A stretch of 64,000 nt of DNA from Aestuariimicrobium ganziense (lineage in GTDB: Bacteria; Actinomycetota; Actinomycetes; Propionibacteriales; Propionibacteriaceae). How positions within the stretch are numbered: the stretch's first letter is position 1; every line of letters begins with the position of its first letter. The notes under the pieces were generated by a model. It was not told the DNA's origin. It was given only the letters and a program-made list of their open reading frames with translations, and searched no databases. This document shows positions 40,820 through 49,493 of this stretch, in pieces. Both the position numbers and the translations under genes were made by a program. The DNA is taken from positions 1-64,000 of the forward strand of contig NZ_JACYIZ010000005.1 of NCBI RefSeq assembly GCF_015352975.1. The letters are read 5' to 3'.

Positions 40820-42154
40820 TCAGAGCATCGGCAGGTAGCGGTCCAGCTCGAACGGGGTGACCTGACGGCGGTACTGGGCGAACTCGGCGCGCTTGTTGCG
40901 CAGGAAGTGCTCGAAGACGTGGCTGCCGAGGGTCTCGGCGACCAACTCCGACTTCTCCATCTCGCGGATGGCCTCGTCCAGGCTGCGCGGCAATTCGCCG
41001 ATGCCCATCGCCTCACGCTCGCGCTCGCTCAGGCTCCAGACGTCGTCGTTGGCCTCGTCGGGCAACTCGTAGCCGTTCTCGATGCCGGCCAGGCCTGCGT
41101 TCAGCATCAGCGCGAACGCCAGGTAGGGGTTGGCCGCTGAGTCGATCGAACGCAACTCCACCCGGGCCGAGCTCTGCTTGTCCTGGCCGAACCGCGGCAC
41201 GCGCACCAGCGCCGAGCGGTTGTTGCGTCCCCAACAGATGTACGACGGGGCCTCTCCCCCACCGGCCAGCCGCTTGTAGGAGTTGACCCACTGGTTGGTG
41301 ACCGCGGTGATCTCGCGGGCGTGCTTGAGCAGGCCGGCGACGAACTGGCGTCCCACCGGCGAGAGCCGGGCCTCGTCCGAGGCGTCGTAGAAGGCGTTGT
41401 GGTCACCCTCGAACAGGCTCATGTGGGTGTGCATGCCCGAACCCGGGTGGTCGGTGAACGGCTTGGGCATGAACGTGGCCTGGATGCCCTTGCCGACCGC
41501 CACCTCACGGATCACCACCCGGAAGGTCATGATGTTGTCGGCCATGGTCAGCGCGTCGGCGTAGCGCAGGTCGATCTCGTGTTGGCCGGGCGCGCCCTCG
41601 TGGTGGCTGAACTCGACCGAGATGCCCATCTGCTCGAGCATCTCGATCGCGTCGCGGCGGAAGTCGGTGCCGGCGCCGAGGGTGGTGTGGTCGAAGTAGC
41701 CACCGTGGTCGAGCGGCTGGGGCGGCTGGCCGGGCTGGTAGGGCTTGAGCAGGAAGAACTCGATCTCGGGGTGGGTGTAGAAGGTGAAGCCCATGTCGGC
41801 GGCCTTCTTCATCGCCCGCTTGAGCACGTGGCGCGGGTCGGCGTAGCTGGGCGAGCCGTCGGGCAGGGTGATGTCGCAGAACATCCGGGCGGTGCCGCGC
41901 ACCTGCTGGCGCCAGGGCAGCATCTGGTAGGTCGACGCGTCGGGGTGGGCGACCATGTCGGCCTCGTAGACCCGGGCGTATCCCTCGATCGCCGAGCCGT
42001 CGAAGCCGACCCCCTCGGCGAAGGCTCCCTCGACCTCGGCCGGGGCGATCGCCACCGACTTGAGCGACCCGAGCACATCGCTGAACCAGAGTCGGACGAA
42101 GCGCACGTCGCGCTCCTCCATTGCACGCAACACGTACTCGCTCTGCTTGCTCAT
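40820..42154 (-). CDS. glnA2: Glutamine synthetase paralogue GlnA2
   Basis: Second type I glutamine synthetase-like enzyme, 444 aa, cytoplasmic. Core motifs FDGSAIEGYARV, HPEIEFFLL, GSGMHTHMSLFEG and RNNRSALVRVP are conserved. At the place of the GlnA adenylylation motif it has DDVWSLSERER, without the tyrosine, so GlnE should not control it. In Streptomyces related paralogues act on other amines or in gamma-glutamylation, so substrate is uncertain. The start at 42154 (MSKQSEYVLRAM) is preferred. A GlnR-type box lies 24 bases upstream. Confidence 0.93.
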   Translation of the reverse strand: MSKQSEYVLRAMEERDVRFVRLWFSDVLGSLKSVAIAPAEVEGAFAEGVGFDGSAIEGYARVYEADMVAHPDASTYQMLPWRQQVRGTARMFCDITLPDGSPSYADPRHVLKRAMKKAADMGFTFYTHPEIEFFLLKPYQPGQPPQPLDHGGYFDHTTLGAGTDFRRDAIEMLEQMGISVEFSHHEGAPGQHEIDLRYADALTMADNIMTFRVVIREVAVGKGIQATFMPKPFTDHPGSGMHTHMSLFEGDHNAFYDASDEARLSPVGRQFVAGLLKHAREITAVTNQWVNSYKRLAGGGEAPSYICWGRNNRSALVRVPRFGQDKQSSARVELRSIDSAANPYLAFALMLNAGLAGIENGYELPDEANDDVWSLSEREREAMGIGELPRSLDEAIREMEKSELVAETLGSHVFEHFLRNKRAEFAQYRRQVTPFELDRYLPML

Positions 42155-42177
42155 GGGCCCAGTCTGCCGGGGGCCAT

Positions 42178-42193
42178 GTTTCAGTGGGGTTAC
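42178..42193. promoter_or_regulatory. GlnR-type box upstream of glnA2
   Basis: Read on the minus strand: GTAAC, six bases, GAAAC, matching gTnAc-n6-GaAAc. It sits in the 106-bp region shared with the divergent DUF2510 array, so it could affect both. A further GAAAC occurs at 42233-42237. Confidence 0.55.
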
Positions 42194-42260
42194 AGATCGC
42201 ACCGGGGTCGCGACTGCCCGTTCACGGCCACTGAAACCGTCGGCTCCTACACTTGACCGC

Positions 42261-43124
42261 ATGTCGCAGCCCGGTTGGTACCCCGATCCTGCGGGTCAGC
42301 CGGGCCAGTTCCGATTCTGGGACGGGGAGCGCTGGGGGCAGCAGACCAGTGCGACCCCCGGCGGCCCACCCGCGCCGGGCACGCCCCCGCGAGGCGGCGG
42401 CGGACGAATGATCGGCCTGATCGCCCTGGTCACGGTCATCGCGTTGGTCGCCTGGCTGGTCGTCCGCGGTCTCGGCGGCGGTGATGCCGCCCAAGAGGAC
42501 ACCAACACCTCGACCCCCACCGTCTCGGCGTGGGACGAGACCTCGTCCCCCACCGCCACCCCCAACCCGACCGACCCCGACAACGGCGGCAAGCCGGTCA
42601 GCTGCCCCGACCACTACGGAGCCTCCCGCCCCGACCCCGGACCGCGCGCCGGCCGCTACCACGGCGGCGGGCTGTCGTACGCCGAGGTGCCCGGTTGGAC
42701 GCCCAGCGCCGGCTGGGGCGTCGACTGGGCCTACGACCGCGACGGGCAGCGCAACAGCGTCAACCCGCGCTGGGTGGCGCTGACCCTCGTCGGGCAGATC
42801 GACCGCGAGCACTTCCCCAGCCCCCAGGTCGCCGCCGGCCAGCTGATCAGCTGCCTGGCGTCGTCCTACTACTACCGAGACATCACCGGACGCCAGGACA
42901 CCTCGTCGCAGGCCGTCACCATCGACGGCCGCTCGGGCTGGAAGCTGGTCAGCGAGATCCGGGTCAAGGACCACGACGTCGAGGGCGACGTCATCCAGGT
43001 GATCGTCCTCGACATCGGCCGCGAAGGCCAGTTCAGCATCTTCGTCAGCGAGGCACCGATCGGCGACCAGGACCGGATCGCCAAGACCGAGGCCGCAGCC
43101 GCGTCGCTGCGGGTGGAGGGATAG
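42261..43124 (+). CDS. DUF2510 membrane protein, tandem paralogue 1
   Basis: First of four tandem paralogues, 287 aa. The cytoplasmic N terminus carries the DUF2510 motif GWYPDPAGQPGQFRFWDGERW; a Pro/Gly linker precedes a single membrane helix (about residues 50-70). The outer part starts with the linker TSTPTVSAWDETSSPTATP and continues as a domain of about 165 aa with two conserved cysteines (SCPDH, SCLASS) likely forming a disulfide. Function unknown. TACACT ends 7 bases before the ATG, so this start is probably leaderless. Genes 1 and 2 abut (TAG-ATG), pointing to an operon. Divergent from glnA2. Confidence 0.82.
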   Translation: MSQPGWYPDPAGQPGQFRFWDGERWGQQTSATPGGPPAPGTPPRGGGGRMIGLIALVTVIALVAWLVVRGLGGGDAAQEDTNTSTPTVSAWDETSSPTATPNPTDPDNGGKPVSCPDHYGASRPDPGPRAGRYHGGGLSYAEVPGWTPSAGWGVDWAYDRDGQRNSVNPRWVALTLVGQIDREHFPSPQVAAGQLISCLASSYYYRDITGRQDTSSQAVTIDGRSGWKLVSEIRVKDHDVEGDVIQVIVLDIGREGQFSIFVSEAPIGDQDRIAKTEAAAASLRVEG

Positions 43125-44015
43125 ATGAGTCAACCCGGGTGGTACCCCGACCCCGCCGGCCAGCCCGGACACTTCCGCTACTGGGACGGACAGGGCTGGA
43201 GCCAGGAGTCCACGCCCAACCCGAGCATGGGCGCACCGACCGGTGCGCCCGGTGGGCCGTCGTCCCCTTACGGCACCCCGCAGCGCGGTGGGCTCGGACG
43301 AACCCTCGGCATCGTCGCCGTCATCGCCGTGGTGGCCCTGGTGGCGTGGCTGGCGATCAGGGCGATCGGCGGCACCGACACCGTCGGTGAGGACACCAAC
43401 ACCTCGACCCCGACCGTCTCGGCCTGGGACGAGACCTCGTCGCCGTCGGCCACCCCGTCGTCACCCGATCCGTCGGGGTCGGGGGCGCAGGTGAACTGCC
43501 CCGACCCGGGCACCGCCCACAGCCCTCGCGGTGCAGTCAACGGACGCATCAGCGGCGGCGGGTTGTCGTTCGCCGAGATCCCCGGCTGGGAGGTCACCGG
43601 CGGCTGGGGGCTGGACTGGGCCGACGACCGCCACGGCCAGCGCACCACGGTCACCCCCGGCTGGGCCGCGATCGCGGTGGTGGGCGAGGTGCCCCAGCAG
43701 CGGCACGCCGACACCAAGACCGCCGCCCGCCAGTTGATGTCGTGCATGGCCTCGTCCGACTACTACCCCACGCTGACCAAGCGGGTCGACAAGGCCCTCG
43801 AAGAGGTCACCGTCGACGGCGCGAAGGGCTGGCGGATCACCAGCGAGCTCTACGTGTCGGGTCGCGACGTGAAGGGCGACATCGCCGTGGTCGTGGTGCT
43901 CGACATCGGTGACGCCGACACCTTCAGCGTCTACGCGTCGAACTCGACCATCGAGCACGAACCCAGCATCAAGGCCGTCACCGAGGCGATGAACAGCCTC
44001 AAGGTCGAACGGTGA
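43125..44015 (+). CDS. DUF2510 membrane protein, tandem paralogue 2
   Basis: Paralogue of 296 aa with the same plan: DUF2510 (GWYPDPAGQPGHFRYWDGQGW), membrane helix, linker TSTPTVSAWDETSSPSATP, then an outer domain with cysteines in NCPDPG and SCMASSDYY. It starts immediately after the stop of paralogue 1 and overlaps paralogue 3 by GTGA. The outer domain retains the GGGLSFAEIPGW motif of paralogue 1. Ligand and role unknown. Confidence 0.82.
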   Translation: MSQPGWYPDPAGQPGHFRYWDGQGWSQESTPNPSMGAPTGAPGGPSSPYGTPQRGGLGRTLGIVAVIAVVALVAWLAIRAIGGTDTVGEDTNTSTPTVSAWDETSSPSATPSSPDPSGSGAQVNCPDPGTAHSPRGAVNGRISGGGLSFAEIPGWEVTGGWGLDWADDRHGQRTTVTPGWAAIAVVGEVPQQRHADTKTAARQLMSCMASSDYYPTLTKRVDKALEEVTVDGAKGWRITSELYVSGRDVKGDIAVVVVLDIGDADTFSVYASNSTIEHEPSIKAVTEAMNSLKVER

Positions 44016-44896
44016 GCCAACCGGGTTGGTACCCCGACCCGGCCGGCCAGCCCGGACAGTTCCGCCACTGGGACGGCACGCGTTGGAGCCAGACCACCCA
44101 GTCGACCCCGACTGGTCCGCCGCCGGGCGCGGGTGCCCCTCCCGGGGATGGCGGGGGTCGTCGAGGCGGGCGAGGGCTGGTGCTGGTGGTCGCTGCCCTG
44201 CTGGTGGCGCTGGTGGTCGGTCTGGTCGTCCGCAACCTCGGCGGCGACGACGCTGCCGGGGGCGGGGTGGACACCTCGACCCCGACCGTCTCGGCGTGGG
44301 ACGAGACCTCGACTCCCTCGGCGACTCCCTCGTCACCGAGTCCATCGGGGGTGACGACGGTGGCCTGCCCTCCCGGGGTCGACCCCGGTGAACCGGGTGA
44401 CGTGGTCAACGGCCAGATTCGGGCGTCCGGGTTGCAGGCGCCAGTGCCCGACGGTTTCGACTCGACCTACCGGATGGTGCCTTGGCTGACCGGCACCGCC
44501 CAGGTCTGGAAGAGGATCGGCGACACCACCTGGGTGCACACCGTCACGCTGGGACGACTGCCCGCCGGCACCAAGCTGGGTGACGTGCAGCAGTCGGCCA
44601 AAGCACTGATGGACTGCTGGACCAGCTCGGACCGCTACCCCGGCCGGCAGAGCCGCACTGACCTCGAAGCGCAGGCGGTCACCGTCGATGGACGACCCGG
44701 CTACTGGATGCGCGCCGACGTGACGGTCAAGGACTCCGACAACCCGACGATCAGGGGTGGCCGGGTCGACGTGATCGTGATCGACACCGGCAACGCCGCG
44801 GGCTACTCGGTGTGGCACTCCGCGGTGCACCTGGGCGACGAGCAGGTGCAGAAGCTGGTGGACGAGTCTCGAGCGGCGCTCAAGGTCACCGGCTGA
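44012..44896 (+). CDS. DUF2510 membrane protein, tandem paralogue 3
   Basis: Paralogue of 294 aa and the most diverged. DUF2510 (GWYPDPAGQPGQFRHWDGTRW) and the membrane helix are typical; the linker is DTSTPTVSAWDETSTPSATP. The outer domain keeps the cysteine pair (ACPPG, DCWTSSDRY) but lacks the GGGLSxAE motif, having ASGLQAPVPDGF instead. Its GTG overlaps the preceding stop by four bases, so translation is coupled. Confidence 0.8.
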   Translation: MSQPGWYPDPAGQPGQFRHWDGTRWSQTTQSTPTGPPPGAGAPPGDGGGRRGGRGLVLVVAALLVALVVGLVVRNLGGDDAAGGGVDTSTPTVSAWDETSTPSATPSSPSPSGVTTVACPPGVDPGEPGDVVNGQIRASGLQAPVPDGFDSTYRMVPWLTGTAQVWKRIGDTTWVHTVTLGRLPAGTKLGDVQQSAKALMDCWTSSDRYPGRQSRTDLEAQAVTVDGRPGYWMRADVTVKDSDNPTIRGGRVDVIVIDTGNAAGYSVWHSAVHLGDEQVQKLVDESRAALKVTG

Positions 44897-44977
44897 TCAG
44901 CACCCACGGATCAGGACCGCACACCCCCTGTCCACAGGCGACCGGGCCGGTGAACGCCCCGGACCTAGACTGGCGCC

Positions 44978-45859
44978 ATGTCGATGCCCGGTTGGTACCC
45001 CGATCCCGCTGGTCAGCCCGGTCAGTTCCGCTACTGGGACGGCCAGGGCTGGAGTGCCGAGACCACGCCCAACCCCGGGCAGACCCCACCTCCGGGCGCT
45101 CCCGGTGGCACCGGCGGCAGTCCCTACGACGAGCCCCGCCGGGGCGGGGCGGGACGAATCGCGGCAGCCGTCGCGGTCGTGCTGGCGCTGGCGTTGGTGG
45201 GCTGGCTGGTCGTCCGGTCGTTCAACAACGACCAGGTCGTCGAGGGTGACACCAACACCTCGACCCCGACGGTGTCGGCGTGGGACGAGACCTCGTCCCC
45301 CTCGGCCACCCCGAGCCAGCCCAAGGACACCGGCGCGACCATGGTCGAGTGCCCCAGCGGCCAGACCAGCCAGGGCCAGGCCCGTGACGGCCGGCTCTGG
45401 GGAGGCGGCATTTCGGTCGAGTCGCTGGGCTGGCGACCCGGTGGCATCCAGCTGTCGTGGGTGCACGACCTGTCGGCCGAGACCAAGACCATCCAGCCCG
45501 GCTGGTTCTCGGTGTCGGCGGTGGGCGCGGTGTCGGTCGCGGACGGCTTCGAGGACCCAGAACGTTCGACCCGGATGATGATGAGCTGCTTCGCCAGCTC
45601 GGGCTACTACACCGGTTTCACCGGCCGCAAGGACGTGGTGGCCGAGAAGGTCACCATCGACGGCAAGCCCGGGTTCCACCTGCGCAGCGAGATCTACGTG
45701 CAGGGTGTGCCCAACGTGAAGGGCGACATCGTCGACGTGGTCGTGATCGACACCGGTAGCCCGGAGTCGCTGGCGATCTACTTCTCGTCCGCCACGATCG
45801 ACGACGGCCCGGTGATCGCCGAGGTCGACCGGGCGAGGAACAGCATCAAGGTCGGGTAG
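44978..45859 (+). CDS. DUF2510 membrane protein, tandem paralogue 4
   Basis: Paralogue of 293 aa. DUF2510 (GWYPDPAGQPGQFRYWDGQGW), membrane helix, then the linker TSTPTVSAWDETSSPSATP and an outer domain with ECPSG and SCFASSGYY cysteines. It has its own leaderless-type promoter: TAGACT ends 6 bases before the ATG, after an 81-bp gap. It may therefore be expressed separately from paralogues 1-3. Confidence 0.82.
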   Translation: MSMPGWYPDPAGQPGQFRYWDGQGWSAETTPNPGQTPPPGAPGGTGGSPYDEPRRGGAGRIAAAVAVVLALALVGWLVVRSFNNDQVVEGDTNTSTPTVSAWDETSSPSATPSQPKDTGATMVECPSGQTSQGQARDGRLWGGGISVESLGWRPGGIQLSWVHDLSAETKTIQPGWFSVSAVGAVSVADGFEDPERSTRMMMSCFASSGYYTGFTGRKDVVAEKVTIDGKPGFHLRSEIYVQGVPNVKGDIVDVVVIDTGSPESLAIYFSSATIDDGPVIAEVDRARNSIKVG

Positions 45860-45868
45860 GTCAGCACC

Positions 45869-46108
45869 TCAGTGCTTGAACGGACCCCAGCCCTGCTTGT
45901 CGTCCTCGTCGATGTCGCCGTCCTCGTCGGTGTCGTCGTTCCACCGCGGGTCGGTGTCGTAGGCCTCGTTGCGTTCATCTGAGCGCTCGAGCGCGCGGGC
46001 GGCCTCGGCGGCGTTGGTGTAGGGACCCAGCCGGTCGGCGCTCCTGCAACCCTCACGGACCTCGACGGTCTTGTGCTCCAGGCACCAGTACCACTGCTCG
46101 TCGCTCAT
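45869..46108 (-). CDS. Conserved small actinobacterial protein
   Basis: Acidic protein of 79 aa, function unknown. The N-terminal part ([11 protein letters not shown] to [20 protein letters not shown]) resembles small proteins widespread in actinobacteria beside map; it ends in an acidic region [15 protein letters not shown]. The two cysteines could bind metal. GGGAG precedes the ATG at 46108. It is divergent from map. Confidence 0.75.
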   Translation of the reverse strand: MSDEQWYWCLEHKTVEVREGCRSADRLGPYTNAAEAARALERSDERNEAYDTDPRWNDDTDEDGDIDEDDKQGWGPFKH

Positions 46109-46154
46109 CGTGCTCCCATTCGTGGAGGTCTCCACTGCCATAGACTCGACTGTC

Positions 46155-47024
46155 GTGACTGCCATACAGCCCTTCCCGGTGAGCCCGATGCGGAGCGTGC
46201 CCGCCCACATCGAGCGCCCCCACTACGTGGGTCGTCCGGCTCCTCAACCGTACATGGGCTCCCACGTGCAGTCGGCGGAGACGATCGAACTGATGCGCGA
46301 GTCCGGCGCCATCGCCGCGTCCGCCATGCACGAGGCAGCCAGGGCGATCGAGCCCGGGGTGACCACCGACGAACTCGACCGAATCGTCCACGAGTTCTGC
46401 CTCGACCACGGCGCCTACCCGTCCAGCCTGGGCTACCGCGGCTTCCCCAAGGCCTGCTGCACCTCGGTCAACGAGGTGATCTGCCACGGCATCCCCGACG
46501 CTCGTCCGCTCGAGGACGGTGACCTGGTCAAGATCGACGTCACCGCGTTCAAGAACGGCGTGCACGGTGACAACTGCGGCACCTTCTTCTGCGGTGAGGT
46601 GGACGAGCCGTCGCGCCTGCTCACCGAACGCACCCAGGAGGCGATGAACCGGGCGATCAAGGCGGTGCGCCCTGGTCGTCCGATCTCGGTGATCGGACGC
46701 GTCATCGAGAGCTTCGCCAAGCGATTCAACTACGGCGTGGTCAGGGAGTACACCGGCCACGGCGTGCACACCGCCTTCCACTCAGGGCTGGTCATCCTGC
46801 ACTACGACGAGCCGCGGTTGGACACGAAGATGGAGGTCGGCATGACCTTCACCATCGAGCCGATGCTCGCCCTGGGCGATGCCAGCAACCACCAGTGGGA
46901 CGACGGGTGGACCGTGGTCACCAACGATGGTTCGCGCGTGGCACAGTTCGAGCAGACCATCGCGGTCACCGAGAGCGGCGCCGAGGTTTTGACGGTGCCC
47001 AGCCTCACCACACCGTTGTACTGA
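46155..47024 (+). CDS. map: Type I methionine aminopeptidase
   Basis: Removes the initiator methionine from nascent proteins. The 289-aa protein has the usual metal ligands: two Asp in [17 protein letters not shown], His in [11 protein letters not shown], Glu in FTIEPM and Glu in EQTIAVTE. The N-terminal extension ([19 protein letters not shown]) resembles that of mycobacterial MapB and may bind the ribosome. The GTG at 46155 is preferred because it keeps that extension; TAGACT ends 8 bases upstream. An in-frame ATG at 46188 is the alternative. Confidence 0.94.
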   Translation: MTAIQPFPVSPMRSVPAHIERPHYVGRPAPQPYMGSHVQSAETIELMRESGAIAASAMHEAARAIEPGVTTDELDRIVHEFCLDHGAYPSSLGYRGFPKACCTSVNEVICHGIPDARPLEDGDLVKIDVTAFKNGVHGDNCGTFFCGEVDEPSRLLTERTQEAMNRAIKAVRPGRPISVIGRVIESFAKRFNYGVVREYTGHGVHTAFHSGLVILHYDEPRLDTKMEVGMTFTIEPMLALGDASNHQWDDGWTVVTNDGSRVAQFEQTIAVTESGAEVLTVPSLTTPLY

Positions 47025-47054
47025 CGTTGCACTGACCAGAAGGGGGCGGTCGCC

Positions 47055-47603
47055 ATGGCGACCCAGTACGCCACGATCGAGCCGCAACTGCGCGAGTTCA
47101 TCGAACAGCAGCAGATGTACTTCGTCGCGACCGCGGCACCCACCGGACGAGTCAACGTCTCGCCCAAGGGCCTGGACACCCTGCGGGTGCTCGACGAGGG
47201 CACCGTGATCTGGCTCAACGGCACCGGCTCGGGCAACGAGACCGCCGCGCACGTGCTCGCCGACCCGCGGATGACGGTGATGTTCTGCAGCTTCGCCGGC
47301 AAGCCCTGGATCCTTAGGCTCTACGGCACCGCGACCATGACCCAGCCCGGCGACGAGCAGTGGGACGAACTGTCGTCCCACTTCCCGCCGTTGCTCGGGG
47401 CCCGACAGGTGTTCACGCTCAAGGTCGACCTGGTGCAGACCTCGTGCGGGTTCGGCGTGCCGCTGTACGACCACGTCGACCAGCGCGACCTGATGCCGAA
47501 GTGGGCGAACGCCCGCGGACCCGAGGGCATCGAGAAGTACCAGCAGGACAAGAACGCCGCCAGTATCGACGGGTTCCCCACCGGGCTGCCGGCCCAAGGC
47601 TGA
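47055..47603 (+). CDS. Pyridoxamine 5'-phosphate oxidase-like (PPOX) family protein
   Basis: Split-barrel flavin- or F420-binding protein of 182 aa, cytoplasmic. YFVATAAPTGRVNVSPKGLDTLRVLD and WLNGTGSGNETAAHVLADPRMTVMF are typical of the family. The substrate is unknown; many homologues reduce or bind small aromatic or deazaflavin ligands. AGGGGG lies before the ATG. It is 30 bases after map and ends three bases from the 3' end of rnpB on the other strand. Confidence 0.86.
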   Translation: MATQYATIEPQLREFIEQQQMYFVATAAPTGRVNVSPKGLDTLRVLDEGTVIWLNGTGSGNETAAHVLADPRMTVMFCSFAGKPWILRLYGTATMTQPGDEQWDELSSHFPPLLGARQVFTLKVDLVQTSCGFGVPLYDHVDQRDLMPKWANARGPEGIEKYQQDKNAASIDGFPTGLPAQG

Positions 47604-47605
47604 GG

Positions 47606-47975
47606 GGACGAGTCGGCCTGTAAGCCGGATTCTGTGGCTGCCGAAGCAGCCGGTGATCATCCATCTGCGACGGCTGTTGCCAACCGCCTTCCACCGAAGT
47701 GGTGCAACCTACCCGGACGCTCGGGCGAGCAGCCCTCGGTCGCGTCCTGTCTGGTCTTGCTCCGGGTGGGGTTTGCCGAGCCACCCCAGTCACCTGGGGT
47801 GCTGGTGGTCTCTTGCACCACCGTTTCACCCTTACCAGCGTTGCCGCCGGCGGTCTGTTCTCTGTGGCACTGTCCCGCGGGTCGCCCCGGGTCGGTGTTA
47901 CCGACCACCCTGCTCTGTGGAGTCCGGACTTTCCTCAACACCTCGCGGTGCCGCGATCACCCGGCCGACTCGTCC
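47606..47975 (-). ncRNA. rnpB: RNase P RNA
   Basis: Catalytic RNA that trims the 5' ends of tRNA precursors. On the minus strand the RNA begins GGACGAGTCGGCC and ends GGCCGACTCGTCC, giving a perfect 13-bp P1 helix. Conserved elements seen in order are GAGGAAAGTCCGGACTCC near the 5' end and AGAATCCGGCTTACAGG at the 3' end, both hallmarks of bacterial type A RNA. The 370-base length is normal. A TAGACT -10 box (47988-47983) ends 7 bases before the inferred 5' end. Confidence 0.95.
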
Positions 47976-48018
47976 GTCGTCCAGTCTACGGCCCGAGCGC
48001 GGGTGGGCACACCTGGCG

Positions 48019-49467
48019 TCAGCGGGCCTCGAACTCGATCCGACCCTCGGCCAGGTTGACCCGGGTGAGCTTGGCGGTCACCTCGTCGCCCAGTTCGACC
48101 GCTCGTCCTCGCACCGGACCCTCGACCGCAGGGTCGGCCACCGACAGGATGCCCGAGCCCTTGCGCTTCTGGTCGACCTGGATCACCACGCCGGTGAAGG
48201 TCTCGCCCTGACGGTGCTGCAGCACCAGCGCCTCGACCAGGTCGTTGATGCCACGCTCGTAAGCCTTGGCGCGCCGGTCGGAGTCGTCCATCACCTCGGG
48301 CAGCCAGTCCAGCGCCTCGACGGCCCACTGCGGAACGTCCACACCGGCCGAGATGGCCAGGCAGATCTCGCCCACGTAGCGGTCGACCAGGCGGCGCAGC
48401 GGCGCGGTGGTGTGGGCGTAGTTGGCGGCCAGCGCCCCGTGCACCAGTTGCTCGGCACGCAGCCCGTCCTCGATCACGGTGTAGCCGGCGCCGCGGAACA
48501 GCCGCACGCAGCTCATCATCATCGCCTGGTCCTCGGGCTGGGTCGGGTCGAGTGAGCGGACGAACTCGGCGTAGTCCATGTCACGCGGCCAGCTCAGGTC
48601 GAGCGACTTGGCCACCTTGCGCAGCGTGTCGATGGTGCGGTCGTCGGCCGGGGGCAGGGTGCGCAGGATGCCGACGCCTTCCTCGAGCATCATCTTCGCG
48701 GCGGTGTAGCCGGTCATCAGTGAGATCTGGGCGTTCCAGCCCTCGTTGGGCAGCGGCGCGCGGTACTCCAGCTGCCAGACGCCGTCGTCGGTGGTGACCT
48801 CCTGGTCGGGCAGGTTCAGGCTGACGCCGCCGCGTTCGACCTCGAGTTGCTGGCGCAGTTCGCCGACCTGCTTGAGCAGCATCATCGTCGGGTGCGCGGT
48901 GCCGGCGTCGATCTCGGCCTGCACGTCGGCGTAGTTGAGCTTGGCGCGGCTCTTGACCAGGGCGCGTTCGACGGTGGCGTCGGTGACCTCGCCGCAGTCG
49001 TCCAAGTCGAACCGCCAGACCAGGGCGGGACGAGCCACGTCGTCCGGCAGCAGGCTGGCGGCGCCCTCGCTCAGCTCCGGCGGGTGCAGCGGGCTGCGCG
49101 AGGTGGGTGCGTAGAAGGTCTGGCCGCGGCGCTTGGCCTCGAGGTCGATCGCCCCGCCGGGACGAACCCAGGCCGCGACGTCGGCGATCGCGTACCAGAC
49201 CCGGAACCCGCCGGCGTCGGCCTGCTCGATCAGCATCGCCTGGTCGAGGTCCATCGAGGTGGGCGGATCGATGGTGACGAAGTCGAGGTCGGTGCGGTCG
49301 ACGTGGCCGAGCGAGGCGTCGTGGCCGCGGGCGAGCACCAGCTCGACCTCGGTGTACACCTCGTCGGGGAAGCTCTCGGGGATGCCGAGTTCGTCCTTGA
49401 GGTTGGTCCATCCGGCCACGATCTCGTCGGGGAATCCGTGTTCGACGACGGTCTTGCGTGCGGGCAT
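48019..49467 (-). CDS. RNB domain ribonuclease (RNase II family)
   Basis: Predicted 3'-5' exoribonuclease, 482 aa. It consists of the RNB catalytic domain with little else: no N-terminal cold-shock domains, and a short S1-like C terminus (VVIQVDQKRKGSGILSV). The active-site segment reads FVTIDPPTSMDLDQAMLI; three of the four metal Asp of E. coli RNase II are present but the last is Gln. GAGAGG precedes the ATG at 49467. It follows the zinc-ribbon gene in the same direction. Confidence 0.88.
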   Translation of the reverse strand: MPARKTVVEHGFPDEIVAGWTNLKDELGIPESFPDEVYTEVELVLARGHDASLGHVDRTDLDFVTIDPPTSMDLDQAMLIEQADAGGFRVWYAIADVAAWVRPGGAIDLEAKRRGQTFYAPTSRSPLHPPELSEGAASLLPDDVARPALVWRFDLDDCGEVTDATVERALVKSRAKLNYADVQAEIDAGTAHPTMMLLKQVGELRQQLEVERGGVSLNLPDQEVTTDDGVWQLEYRAPLPNEGWNAQISLMTGYTAAKMMLEEGVGILRTLPPADDRTIDTLRKVAKSLDLSWPRDMDYAEFVRSLDPTQPEDQAMMMSCVRLFRGAGYTVIEDGLRAEQLVHGALAANYAHTTAPLRRLVDRYVGEICLAISAGVDVPQWAVEALDWLPEVMDDSDRRAKAYERGINDLVEALVLQHRQGETFTGVVIQVDQKRKGSGILSVADPAVEGPVRGRAVELGDEVTAKLTRVNLAEGRIEFEAR

Positions 49468-49493
49468 GGCGTCCTCTCGGGGTGGTGGTTGCG

